Assembly: GCA_964035575.1 (NCBI GenBank)
Contig: OZ037851.1
Location: forward strand, 1,488,001-1,552,000
Source of the DNA: Rhynchopus sp. YZ270_cl-10
Lineage: Eukaryota; Euglenozoa; Diplonemea; Diplonemida; Diplonemidae
DNA length: 64,000 bases
Direction: 5' to 3'
The notes under the pieces are model-generated. The model made no database searches. It was given only the letters and a program-made list of their open reading frames with translations, and was not told where the DNA came from. Positions 39,891 to 49,345 of the stretch are shown here, one piece after another. Positions within the stretch are counted from its first letter, which is position 1. Every line of letters begins with the position of its first letter. Made by a program: the position numbers and the translations under genes.

Positions 39891-39943
39891 TGGAGTGCAT
39901 CCTCGGGTGTCTACACTAATACAACCAAGTTTTCAAAAAAACC
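39891..39943 (+). repeat. Intergenic motif, CATCCTCGGGTG subfamily
   Basis: GTGCATCCTCGGGTGTCTAC, then ACTAATACAACCAAGTTTTC. A relative at 63528-63580 has CTCATCCTCGGGTGGC and ACTAATTACAATCAAATTTTC. Confidence 0.55.
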
Positions 39944-40346
39944 AACACCAACAACAGCAAGCCAAAAACCAACCAGTATGAAGATTTTTTTTTTTTTTTG
40001 AATGTTGTTTTTGATGTTATGTACGCTTGCAAAACGCTATTCATATTTTTTGTTCATTTTCCACTTTCCAAAATACCGTAATAATCTACGGGGTATTTGG
40101 GGACTTGACGTATTCCTGTTGGCATATAATCAGATGCAATCAGTAGCTGATGACCTGCGCCTACTGGGCTCTAATCAGGGAGAATAGTAGCAATCGGGAG
40201 GGGAACATGCATCGCCAGAGTCATAACAAAAACGAATTGCAGACAGCTCTATACTATTTAAAAAAAAAACAACACAACTGTGCGAAAAGACGCATTTTTT
40301 GGGGCTTTTTTGTCTTTGTTAAGAACTGCAACGTCTCTTGATCTAA

Positions 40347-40390
40347 GGTAGCTAAGCATGAGATGGGGTATTGGGATCATCTTACCAAAG
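40347..40390 (+). repeat. Stem-loop motif, divergent copy
   Basis: GCTAAGCATGAGATGGGG, then GGATCATCTTACCAAAG. Confidence 0.4.
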
Positions 40391-40658
40391 GTAGAAGTGT
40401 CCGTCAGGGGGGCGCCTTTTTTAAGACATGGGTGTGCCCGCTTGCTAATGCGGGATTCTTATTTTTTAAAGAAAACTTTATGCTTTTTTTTCTTGCGAGT
40501 ACAACCAGAACCAATCCTTAAGGATGATTTGGCTTGCCACCCGCCACCCCCTCGTCGTCCTACCCGCACCACCCCCGATGACAGAACTGTTTCAAATGAA
40601 CTATCACAAAAACAAACCTTGTTAAAAAGGTGACCAAGTGGGCTGAGTATCATCTTAC

Positions 40659-41520
40659 AATTTTATATATGGACTCGTCCGGAAACCCCTCTGGTAAGAT
40701 TCATCCTTTTGGGTATTTTTGGGTTTTTTTGATGATGTCCCCCACAAAAAGTGCATCTAGGTGATATTCTGATATGAAAATAGGTTTTTGGGGGGGTCTG
40801 AGGCTATATTTTCGCTTTTTTAATCAGATTTTCAGCCTTTTATTGTCGTTCTTCTGGATCTCTTCTCTCTTTCTCTTAATCCTGCCATGCCGCCTTGACA
40901 AGGTTTCATTGACCTCTGTCAAATCTACTGGGTCAATGCCAGGGACTTTTGCTTTGCGGGTCACCTTGGATGTGGAGACTCCATAGTAAATAAAGGTTCC
41001 CTCCGTGTCAGAGTACACGCTGAAATGACACGACCGTTGCTCGGGTAGCAGTACACAGAAGAAAAGAGATTGATGGAAAGAAGGGTGCACTGATACGTAT
41101 GAGTACGAGGGAATGAGATAACAAAGGCCTCTGTGTGGGGAAGCTCGCGCAGGGCACCGACAATGACCCCTACGGTAAGGATCTCCTGACAACAAGAATC
41201 ATCAGAGAGATGGTTCGAAACGACACCAAGTGTGCGTCGCACCCATTCTTACCGTGTTTCTCGACAAAAAAGTGAACTTCACTGCTGTCATTGCCACGTT
41301 TATGAAATGTCCAAAAATACGTAAAAAAATATAAGTAAAAAGGGGGGGAGGGGAAATAAACAAAAATAAATGCCCAAAATATGCCCTCTGGGGTGGTAGG
41401 TGTATGGTGGGTATCAAAAAATTGGGTTGTTTGGGTGTTTTGAGCAGAAAAACCTCAAAAAACCCCCAAAAGGATGAATCTTACCAGGAGGGTTTCCGGA
41501 CGGACCCATATATATATTTT
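40659..41520. mobile_element. Element bounded by ~75-bp imperfect inverted repeats
   Basis: The left arm (about 40659-40735) and the reverse complement of the right arm (about 41445-41520) match over roughly 75 bp at about 85% by eye, sharing GTCCGGAAACCC and GGTAAGATTCATCCTTTTGG. The arms enclose about 700 bp, including the candidate minus-strand gene at 40824-41291. No clear target duplication was seen, so mobility is inferred. Confidence 0.5.
40824..41291 (-). CDS. Possible small spliced gene inside the inverted-repeat element
   Basis: On the minus strand three exons (41291-41253, 41185-41097, 41019-40824) can be joined in frame across introns of 67 nt (GTAAGA...TCAG) and 77 nt (GTATCA...TCAG) to a product of about 107 aa. 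It begins MTAVKFTFLSRNT, continues with a hydrophobic stretch (LTVGVIVGALREL) and ends in a very basic tail (RRHGRIKRKREEIQKNDNK). No family was recognised. It would be the only minus-strand gene in the window. The model is speculative: donor sites are weaker than the GTATGT used by other genes, and a chance open frame in this purine-rich strand is possible. Confidence 0.3.
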
Positions 41521-42046
41521 CAACTTACCTTCCTTCACCCCCCTGTAAGGGTAACCGTAGGTGAAGTAAGGTATAGTATTGAAATCGATGTGGGGGGGGA
41601 GTAAAGGGTCAATTTTACAAAACCAGATTTTGAGGAAAATTTTAGCTGAAAATGGGCCCCACGTATAAGCAACCGGGCTCATATTTCTCAAAATTTAAGT
41701 AGTCAAAAAATTGTCCAATTTTCGAGATTGACCCCACCACTGCACGGGCGGAGCCCAAAAATGCAAATAAGGACCCTTTTTATCAACTTACCTTCCTTCA
41801 CCCCCCTGTAAGGGTAACCGTAGGTGAAGTAAGGTATAGTATTGAAATCGATGTGGGGGGGGAGTAAAGGGTCAATTTTACAAAACCAGATTTTGAGGAA
41901 AATTTTAGCTGAAAATGGGCCCCACGTATAAGCAACCGGGCTCATATTTCTCAAAATTTAAGTAGTCAAAAAATTGTCCAATTTTCGAGATTGACCCCAC
42001 CACTGCACGGGCGGAGCCCAAAAATGCAAATAAGGACCCTTTTTAA
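41521..42046. repeat. Exact 263-bp tandem duplication
   Basis: Two copies (41521-41783 and 41784-42046) appear identical by eye. Each starts CAACTTACCTTCCTTCACC and ends near AATAAGGACCCTTTTTA. The last ~45 bp (CACTGCACGGGCGGAGCCC onward) occurs a third time at 43106-43150. Each unit holds CTTACCTTCCTTCACC facing GGTGAAGTAAGG, a short inverted repeat. Confidence 0.9.
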
Positions 42047-42594
42047 TTTGTTCTCTTGAAATGTATAATTTCATGTTTTCGCGAAAAAAATTACAACTGA
42101 TCCCTACAAGGGTTGAAGGAAGGTGGTTGAAAACAACAGTAACAAGAAGGACAAGTAATTGCTAAGGAAAAACGGGTGTGCTGTGGAAAACTCCGCGCGA
42201 TTTTCGAAACCACCGTAGCATCCTGGCGATTTGCTGGAGGTGCTGATGCGCCTGGTGTGATCGATGTGTTGTAGTCTGTGCATTCTGTGTTCCTTCGGCA
42301 CTGCTCCAACGACGACGACAATGTGGGGAGCCTGTGGACAAAAACGAGCTGGAACACGCCGAGCCTGCCGAGCCGACGTCCAACAACGCTATCGAGCAGA
42401 TGGTGCTGGACGAAGAGGACAGCCCCCCTTCTTGAACGTTTCAGATGCTGGCGTCCCAGTTGGTCTGGGAGCGTACGAAGAGCGTTAGCATACCTGCAGA
42501 AGAGCAGAATGCTGGGCGTGTTGTAGATTATTTCTACAGGATGGAGTTCCACATCACACCCGTTTTTTTTCCGATAGCAATTACTTGTTTTTTT
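42000..42594 (+). repeat. ~590-bp direct repeat, copy 1, with Helitron Rep-like fragment
   Basis: Highly similar to 43106-43684, with small indels. Near the 3' end on the plus strand it encodes AEEQNAGRVVDYFYRMEF, which resembles the Helitron-like N-terminal (Rep) motif of the form ..DYFYRVEFQQRG... The likeness stops right after MEF. An adjoining frame reads EPVDKNELEHAEPAEPTSNN. It is probably a fragment of a dead DNA transposon; this call is tentative. Confidence 0.4.
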
Positions 42595-43105
42595 TGAGAT
42601 TGCGGAGATCCGGTGTCTGCATCCACAGAGAAGCTAGAGGCACATCTTTCAGCGTTGATTTGTTCGGGGTCAGACCTAGGGGGTTAACTATGCTTTGCCA
42701 CACTCATGGGGGATAAAGTGTGCCGTATGTATTTCACAAAGGCAACCCTTCGTACACCCTCCCCCATTTTTTTTTGTAATTTACAGTGCACTTTGAATTG
42801 CAGTAAATAAAAATCTTCCCATTCCCCCCCAAAGGTTGTGCGTAAATATCAACTTTTATTTCCGTAAAATGGAATGTGAGGGTTCCTCTCGGCGCCCCCT
42901 CTCTCGTTACTAAATCCTGACAATCAAGGTGAGTGTTTCATCCGCCTTTCCATTTTCTCTGCATTTTCTTGGTACCACAATACCGTTGGACATACAGTGC
43001 AAAAATTTCTGGGTAGCTGTTATAACTTCCGGGAGACGGACGATTTCCTGTTCAGAGGGGGCTGTTTTTGATACAGTTGATGTGTGCACGAGAGACATGC
43101 ATTAG

Positions 43106-43684
43106 CCACTGCACGGGCGGATCCCAAAAATGCAAATAAGGACCCTTTTTAATTTGTTCTCTTGAAATGTGTAATTTCATGTTTTCGCGAAAAAAATAAC
43201 AACTGATCCGACAAGGGTTGAAGGAAGGTGGTTGAAAACAACAGTAACAAGGACAAGTAATTGCCAAGAAAAAACGGGGTGTGCTGGAAAACTCCGCGAT
43301 TTTCGAAGCCACCGTAGCATCCTGGCGATTTGCTGGAGGTGCTGATGCGCCTGGTGTGATCGATGTGTTGTAGTCTGTGCATTCTGTGTTCCCTCCGCAC
43401 TGCTCCAACGACGACGACAATGTGGGGAGCCTGTGGACAAAAACGAGCTGGACCACGCCGAGCCGACGTCCAACAACGCTATCGAGCAGATGGTGCTGGA
43501 CGAAGAGGACAGCCCCCCTTCTTGAACGTTTCAGATGCTGGCGTCCCAGTGGGTCTGGCAGCGTACGAAGAGCGTTAGCATACCTGCAGAAGAGCAGAAT
43601 GCTGGGCGTGTTGTAGATTATTTCTACAGGATGGAGTTCCACATCACACCCCGTTTTTTTTCCGATAGCAATTACTTGTTTTTC
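43106..43684 (+). repeat. ~590-bp direct repeat, copy 2
   Basis: Same unit as 42000-42594, about 1.1 kb downstream. It carries a 9-nt deletion that keeps the frame of the acidic segment (NELDHAEPTSNN) and the same DYFYRMEF stretch, plus a few substitutions. Right before it lies GTGCACGAGAGACATGC, a stem-loop motif remnant. Confidence 0.75.
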
Positions 43685-44246
43685 ATTTTGGGAACATTTT
43701 TTATTGATCCCTCTTCCTATGCTATCAATCTATTGATTGCATCTGTTGAAATACTTCATTTTTTCCCTTTACATTATAGCACAATAAAGCCGTGGCCAAC
43801 CCCATGCCATCTAAGAAGCAAACAGCGACGGATCACGTCGCACCCCCCCTCCCCATACGTTGTAAAGCGCCACGCTTCACTGTGCTCACGATACTCGAGG
43901 TAGTTGGTTAAGAGAGTCTCCGAACATCTTTTGGCAAGAACAGAAATTTCGCTCACACGGTTAGACATGCTCTGAGGATTTCCCTGACTCTTTTTGGGTT
44001 TCCCTGACGCTTTTAAAAATAATCATTACCGGGTACAGAACAAAGTAACCCACTCTTTTTGTATGCTTGCGTCCGTTGAGGTGACAGCACAAAATTCTAT
44101 CTTTTTTCTTCAACAAAACAAGATAGGTTTCTATCCGCCACCCTTTTTTCTGGTTTGCCATCATGAAAATTGTGGATGTGCTTGCGCCCGTGGAGGCGTT
44201 TGCATATCCACACTTCTGGTTTTTTTTTTTTGGTAATTTTATGTAG

Positions 44247-44282
44247 GTGACAGCACGAGGCTTGGTTCATCTTATAAACTTT
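44247..44282 (+). repeat. Stem-loop motif, divergent copy
   Basis: GTGACAGCACGAGGCTTGG, then TTCATCTTATAAACTTT. Confidence 0.45.
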
Positions 44283-44644
44283 ATTTTGTACTAATTTTGT
44301 TCGTTCATTTGGTCGTCCTAACAAATAAAGAAACATTACCCCCCTCCTCCCGCACTCGAGGCACATACGAGACGCATTCTCGCACTATTTTTGGTTTGGC
44401 GAAAAATTCTCGTCCAATTCTCACACGATACGTGGAAAATGCACACCCACTGCCAGGCCTTCCCGTCGACCAAAACCCTCTCTCCGTGATGCGAGAATGA
44501 TTCTCGCATGCGCGTCGCAGCGCTATAGTATGTCTAGGGTATCTAACATCCAACCATTTCACCCCATTCCAGAATTTCTTTTTGATACCCCCGCAGTTCG
44601 ATTCACTCGAATAGGCCCCATCCCCTCCCCTCCGCTCCCCTTAT

Positions 44645-46581
44645 ATGGATTCTGACGAGGAGAGTGTCATCAACGAGGATGAGTTGCGAGGGAAGCCTCA
44701 AAATCCGCAACAGCCGCACCCGCCTCAGGGGAAGGACCATCTGTACCTGGAGGCTGCAAGACGCATTGGCGTGTCTCCGAGCGAGCTTCGACCGGTGACT
44801 GTGGCACAGTTGATCGCAAAGGGTATGAGCAAGGAGTCGGCTGAGCGGAAGGCTGTGCTGCTGGAGAGAAGTCGCATAGTTCTCCTCGGGAATGTGGAGA
44901 AGGAGACCCGGCGTCTCTGCCAAACACGCAAAAACATCAACCGAGCACGCCCAAAGATTGACACCCAAGAAAGCAATTCCTTCGGGAAGGGCTATTCCAT
45001 CGTGTCGGAGGACGTCATCTCAGACTGTGACTCCTCAGACAAGTCAGACGAGACAAACGAGGTCGAGGAAAACTCCCACCCACGGCAGAAATCTCACGGC
45101 CCATCCTTTATACGCAAATCTCGCGTCAACCCTGCGGCAGCAGCCATCAAGAAGTTCCTCAAGCCAAACACTACAGGGAAGCTGACACGGTATAGGCGAT
45201 TTCTTTTTGTACATCGCGTTAAACGCATTTTCCCCCTCATGTTCCATCAAATTCTATTCAAAAAAACAATACACAGATACCTGAACAACGGCGAAACGGT
45301 GACGAAGGAGCTGACCTTGACAGATCTTGCGAAGATGCGTATGAACATCTCTAAGGGCAACATTACGCATAAGTTGAAGCTCTCGATCTCAAGGAAGGAG
45401 GAGGACCTGAAGGCAGAGCACGATGCGAAGGAGCGTGACAGGGAACGTCTCTTTGAGTGCTATGAACAGCGCCGTGAGGAGCAGGTCAAGCAGCAGAAGT
45501 GGATGCAGGAGCGTGTCGAGCGTGCCGAGCAGGTCAAGCAGAAGCAGGAGGCCATGAAGGCACTGCGCGATGAGCGGCAGCGCCAGGTGGAAGAGAAGCA
45601 CCTTGCAAATGATTCGCGTCGTCGACACGTCGCGCGACGACGTGCTGATGTGATGACGATACGCTCCAATGCTACGAACGAACAGCTCGTCCAGAACACC
45701 TCTGTCAACCAGCAAAACAAGGAGGCCAACGACACGCAGTTCAACACACGCGTCAGAGACGTCCAGAAGCGGAAGTACGAAAAGGAGCGACGCAGCGTCG
45801 ATGCCATCCAACGTCGTGCGCAAATCTGCAAGGACACAGCGCGCGCACACAAGCTCCACATCGAGGCCACACAACGCCGTGCCCAGCGCAACTCCTCCCT
45901 CCAGAAGACCATGCAGCAGTACAAAGCCGACCAGGACGCCATGCGCAGTGCACGCTGGTCGCAGGCCAGCGGGAAGGCTAACACCTTTCTTGCACAGCAG
46001 TACTCCGAGGCAAACCTGCACAGGACAAGCGTCTATCAGAAGCACAGAAAGATCGAGAGCGACAAGCGGGAGTTGTATGTCACCCCCTCACGCCACAGAA
46101 CCTCTCCACAGAAATTAATTTTCATCCCCCAGTCACCCCCCCCCTGTTTTGCTTGCCAACACGGCCCAGGATTGCAGCAACTTTTCTTTGCCCTCACTCA
46201 AATAACCCCATCAGGTGTGATCTCCTCAACGACCTGTCAGACAAATTCTCTACGGAGCATAAGTCGCATATTGACAGCCTTACGGAACGTCGTATTGACT
46301 GCATCGCGCATACCAACGAAGAGAAACAGAAGAAGGCGGTGCGTGCGCGCAAGGCACAGAGCTACAAAGAAGACCTCATCCGCGAGGCGGCGGAGGAACG
46401 CCTTGACAAGTACGACCACCTGATCGAGGAGCTCAATGGGTGCTGGAAGAAGGTCACCAAGTACGGACAAGACGTTCGTACAGAGGAGTCGAAGATGCGT
46501 TCCGTAATGTCCGCTGGCGGGCAAACAAAGCAACAGCTCCAAAAGCTCCAACAAATCGTCGCAAACAGCCAAGTCAGTTAA
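44645..46581 (+). CDS. Coiled-coil protein, unknown function (3 exons)
   Basis: Exons 44645-45189, 45277-46074 and 46215-46581 join in frame to 569 aa. Intron 1 (87 nt, donor GTATAG, acceptor ACACAG) is a multiple of three and has no stop, so an unspliced form would add 29 residues. Intron 2 (140 nt) starts GTATGT. After an acidic N-terminus (MDSDEESVINEDELRGKP) and a globular-looking part to about residue 190, residues about 215-540 are an almost continuous charged helix rich in Arg, Gln, Glu and Lys (QQRQEEQVKQQKWMQERVE-like). This is typical of axonemal or cytoskeletal rod proteins, but no family was recognised. The internal Arg/Gln repeats resemble the style of the protein at 6031-8559. 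Confidence 0.78.
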
Positions 46582-46999
46582 CGCAACGAAAGAAGACTGG
46601 GGAGAACTCTAGCTGGGTGGGGGAAGGCGTTTGCGTCCGCGTACTCTCGAATTTGAGCCTTTTTTTATACATCCGGCATTTTTACCAATGGCATAACCTT
46701 ACGTCATTATAACACCGAATGTTTTGTTTTGTTTTTGGACTGCGTGGTTGGGTCCACCGGTGCCTCACCAACCAAGGTACATTGTCATGAGAGAGCTTTG
46801 TATTTCAAACCAAATTTTATTGTGTGGTGCAAAGTGTGTACACGCTTTGCACCATCTTCAATGTTGCACAAAAAACTCGCATGTTAACACATCAGCAGTA
46901 AGTAGAACCAATACCTCAATTCCCTCGTTTTACCCACACTTCACCTTGACTCAAACCCATCTCCCCTCTTTTCATCCCCCCCTTCCCCAGATTATAAAT
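46582..46999. other. Intergenic with motif copy
   Basis: Contains the GTATTTCAAACC motif copy at 46776-46818. CT-rich DNA (46918-46990) ends in CCCCAG 9 nt before the next ATG. The frame of the next gene is open here from an upstream ATG at 46724, but its composition is not protein-like. Confidence 0.5.
46776..46818 (+). repeat. Intergenic motif, GTATTTCAAGTCAACC subfamily, copy 2
   Basis: GGTACATTGTCATGAGAGAG, then CTTTGTATTTCAAACCAAATTTT. Confidence 0.55.
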
Positions 47000-47683
47000 A
47001 TGTGTGATGAGTACCCTAGAACGCAGCACCTCAGCTTCTCTCCTCAGGTGGCGGAGGATGACGTTGTGCGGTCGCTTGGTGCTGAGGACCCTTTGATTGG
47101 CCCGGAGGTGATTATTACGGAAAAGGCGGACGGAGGGAACTGCTGTTTGTCTAAGGGGATGGTCTTTGCGAGGACACATGGTCAAGAGGCGACGCACGAT
47201 TCGTTCAAATGGGTGAAAGGGTTTTACAGTCAGTTCAGCTACAGCGAGCTGTTGGACGGGCTCTCGCTGTTTGGGGAGAACCTGCAGGGGGTGCATTCTA
47301 TAGAGTACTCCGGCCTGCAGAGCTTCTTCTATTTGTTCGCTGTGCAGCGCGACTGTGGGGAGTGGATGGCGTGGGACGACATGTGTGCGCTCGTTGCTGC
47401 CATTGAGGAGGCCACATCTATTGCGATCCCCATTGTCCCGGAGGTACACCGCGGCACCTTCACCAACATGGCTGAGGTAGAAAAGCTGATGAAGGCTGAG
47501 GCGCAGAAACCTTCCTCCCTCGGAGGCCTCCGTGAAGGCTTTGTCATGAGAGTCGCTTCTGCGATACCGAATGCAGACTTCCCAAGAAAGGTCGCAAAAT
47601 ATGTCAGACGCGGGCACATCCAAACCTCGTCAGATTGGAAACGAACGTGGAAGCAAGCGAAGCTGGTGGTGCCAGAGGAATGA
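47000..47683 (+). CDS. Stand-alone RNA ligase (Rnl2-like nucleotidyltransferase)
   Basis: A 227-aa protein carrying the motifs of the covalent nucleotidyltransferase superfamily: motif I EKADGGN with the lysine that would take the AMP (Lys42), motif III LFGENL (about 93-98), motif IV LREGFVMR (about 181-188) and motif V KVAKYVR (about 198-204). The E-K-x-D-G-x-N form and the lack of DNA-ligase OB and BRCT domains fit the RNA ligase family of T4 Rnl2 type, which seals nicks in RNA using ATP. It is shorter than T4 Rnl2 and lacks an obvious C-terminal domain. Its biological substrate (tRNA repair, other RNA repair) is not known. The start was chosen at the ATG 9 nt after CCCCAG. Confidence 0.85.
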   Translation: MCDEYPRTQHLSFSPQVAEDDVVRSLGAEDPLIGPEVIITEKADGGNCCLSKGMVFARTHGQEATHDSFKWVKGFYSQFSYSELLDGLSLFGENLQGVHSIEYSGLQSFFYLFAVQRDCGEWMAWDDMCALVAAIEEATSIAIPIVPEVHRGTFTNMAEVEKLMKAEAQKPSSLGGLREGFVMRVASAIPNADFPRKVAKYVRRGHIQTSSDWKRTWKQAKLVVPEE

Positions 47684-48040
47684 GAGGGAAGAGAAAGGGG
47701 GAGGGTGAACGTACCATTTGTCTCGAGGCAACGCCCAACTAACCCAAAGGGGCAGTCCTATGGATGAAGTTAAAATAAAAAAGTACTATGAACATCTCCA
47801 AATGTATTATCCAACTATGTTTAGGGCTCTCTTCCCCTCGTGGAAAAAAACGTAACATTTTCAGGGGAAAAATCTACAACACAACACTACACAATGGGCC
47901 GGACACGCCATTCGCAAAGTTGCCAGACCAAGGGGTACTTTTCCTATGCAGAGCGGAATGGACGTATGTTTGCCCCCGATTCACCCAGTACTTCTTCACA
48001 CTGACTCACACCTCCAAACACCCCCCCTACCACAGGTACC
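47684..48040. other. Intergenic, no gene seen
   Basis: Includes AATAAAAAAG 90 nt after the stop codon and a C-rich tract ending CCACAG 5 nt before the next ATG. Confidence 0.45.
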
Positions 48041-48913
48041 ATGGCGTACACGCAAAACTCCAAGAGTGGTATTGCATTGGATGCTGACACTGGTACGATG
48101 CGTGCACGTGTCGGAACAGACTCGCACCGTCAGTTCGACAACTGCTGGATATGCAGCCAGCAATGCGAGGACCCTGTGTGCACGCCTGAGGGCATGCTGT
48201 ACTGCCGCCTCTGCATCATGCAGCATATGACAACACAGAAGGCGGAGCTCAAGAAGAAGCTTCAGGTCTACGAGGCACAGCAGGCCACCTCAAGCACGAC
48301 GCAAGCGACGAAGGAGGACGTCCTGCAGAGCATGAAGGAGGCCACACACAACGCAGTGCAGGACAGCATCCTCCCCACCACCGGCGAGCAGGTCTCCCAA
48401 GAGATCGACGCACGCACCAAAGCTATTGAAAGCGAGGTCGAAAATGAGGGTGTCAAGGCAGGACGACTCAGCTCCTTCTGGCTTGCCACCAGCACACCCG
48501 AGTATTCAAAGAAAACTGCAGAAAAGCCGGACACCACAGTGCGTGACCCATTCAACAAAAAGCCCCTCCGTCTCAAACACCTGCGTGGCGTGAAATGGAC
48601 TGAAGAGAACGACGATGCGGGGAAAGGGACGAACCGGTTCCTCTGCCCTATCTCGCGCAACTCCTTCAAAGGGGGTGCCGAGATTGTCATCATGCCGGAT
48701 GGTCTTGCGGTCAACAAGAAGTCGCTTAAGGAGGCGCTCAAAGGCGATGGGCCTACCTTTAGCTGTCCCTTCTCGGGCGACTCTCTGCTCAAGACGTCGC
48801 TCATCCATTTGGTAAAGTCAGGGACAAGCTTTGCAGCGTCCACAGCAGGACAGGACGTAGGTGGTGCGGTGGCAGAGGTGTATCGCCCCAGTCTGTCGAT
48901 GGCAATCAGCTGA
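48041..48913 (+). CDS. NOSIP homologue, split RING/U-box E3 ligase
   Basis: A 290-aa protein of normal family length. Residues 32-75 (FDNCWICSQQCEDPVCTPEG, MLYCRLCIMQHM, then KAELKKKLQVYEAQQ) match the NOSIP N-terminal zinc-finger/U-box segment and its helical extension. The second half of the split domain is about 200-268 (FLCPISRNSFKG, ... PDGLAVNKKSLKEAL). In animals NOSIP is a ubiquitin ligase that also sits in late spliceosomes. A housekeeping nuclear role is most likely here, since nitric-oxide synthase partners are not expected. The extra Cys residues of the first half suggest zinc may be held. It starts 5 nt after CTACCACAG. Single exon. Confidence 0.92.
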   Translation: MAYTQNSKSGIALDADTGTMRARVGTDSHRQFDNCWICSQQCEDPVCTPEGMLYCRLCIMQHMTTQKAELKKKLQVYEAQQATSSTTQATKEDVLQSMKEATHNAVQDSILPTTGEQVSQEIDARTKAIESEVENEGVKAGRLSSFWLATSTPEYSKKTAEKPDTTVRDPFNKKPLRLKHLRGVKWTEENDDAGKGTNRFLCPISRNSFKGGAEIVIMPDGLAVNKKSLKEALKGDGPTFSCPFSGDSLLKTSLIHLVKSGTSFAASTAGQDVGGAVAEVYRPSLSMAIS

Positions 48914-49015
48914 TCAGAGCAGGGTTGGGTGCAGAGGTCGTTACTTCTTGTGGGGGGTGAGGGTGGGTGGGGGGTGGTACGTGCTATGTGTGCACAAGTT
49001 CTTGCCAAAAAAGTA

Positions 49016-49052
49016 TAGTGGGGCGCATCCCCACTACAACCAAGGTTTCGAA
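49016..49052 (+). ncRNA. Perfect 8-bp intergenic hairpin with CAACCAAGGTTTC tail
   Basis: TAGTGGGG and CCCCACTA pair fully around CGCAT, followed by CAACCAAGGTTTCG. It lies about 100 nt after the NOSIP stop codon and resembles the motif at 39891-39943 in its tail. Confidence 0.5.
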
Positions 49053-49249
49053 AGAAAGAAATAGTACCCCTTTTTTAAATAGCGTTTCCGTGTTTTATTC
49101 TGGTCCAACAGAGTAAGGGTGACAACAGGCCAAATAACTCTCTCGACGAAGGGGCAACTAAGTATCATGCGTGTTCCCGCAACGATGGCGATGGTGGTAG
49201 AGTGGGAAAAGATGTGTTCAATGAGGGTTCGTCTTTCACGCTTTTTTTT

Positions 49250-49285
49250 CTCAACTGAGATGCGTTTTAGCATGTTTCAACTACT
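49250..49285 (+). repeat. Intergenic motif, TGCGTTTTAGCACGTTTCAA type, copy 3
   Basis: CTCAACTGAGATGCGTTTTA, then GCATGTTTCAACTACT. Matches 11962-11995. Confidence 0.6.
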
Positions 49286-49345
49286 ATTGTTTCATGTCGC
49301 TCAACAGACACACATAACCCCATCTCCCTTCTCCCCAACCCGACT

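Larger units (their letters stand above)
38350..44644. other. Gene-poor repeat island
   Basis: 6.3 kb with no well-supported gene. It holds stem-loop motif copies (38417-38455, 40347-40390, 44247-44282), a SINE-like copy (39012-39232), an inverted-repeat element with a possible small minus-strand gene (40659-41520), an exact tandem duplication (41521-42046) and a long direct repeat (42000-42594 and 43106-43684). The rest is T-rich and featureless. Confidence 0.7.
48914..49345. other. Intergenic with stem-loop and motif copies
   Basis: Holds the perfect hairpin at 49016-49036 and the TGCGTTTTAGCATG motif at 49250-49285. Confidence 0.55.

Noticed and set aside
45190-45276. Retained 87-nt segment as coding in the gene at 44645
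   Set aside because: It is in frame without a stop, but starts GTATAG, ends ACACAG, is hydrophobic/basic unlike its surroundings, and interrupts a smooth charged region; treated as an intron, though retention cannot be excluded.
46724-46999. Upstream in-frame extension of the RNA ligase (92 residues)
   Set aside because: The composition is Pro/Ser/His/Cys-rich without order and it runs through a CT tract and an intergenic motif copy; the ATG at 47000 follows an acceptor-like CCCCAG.
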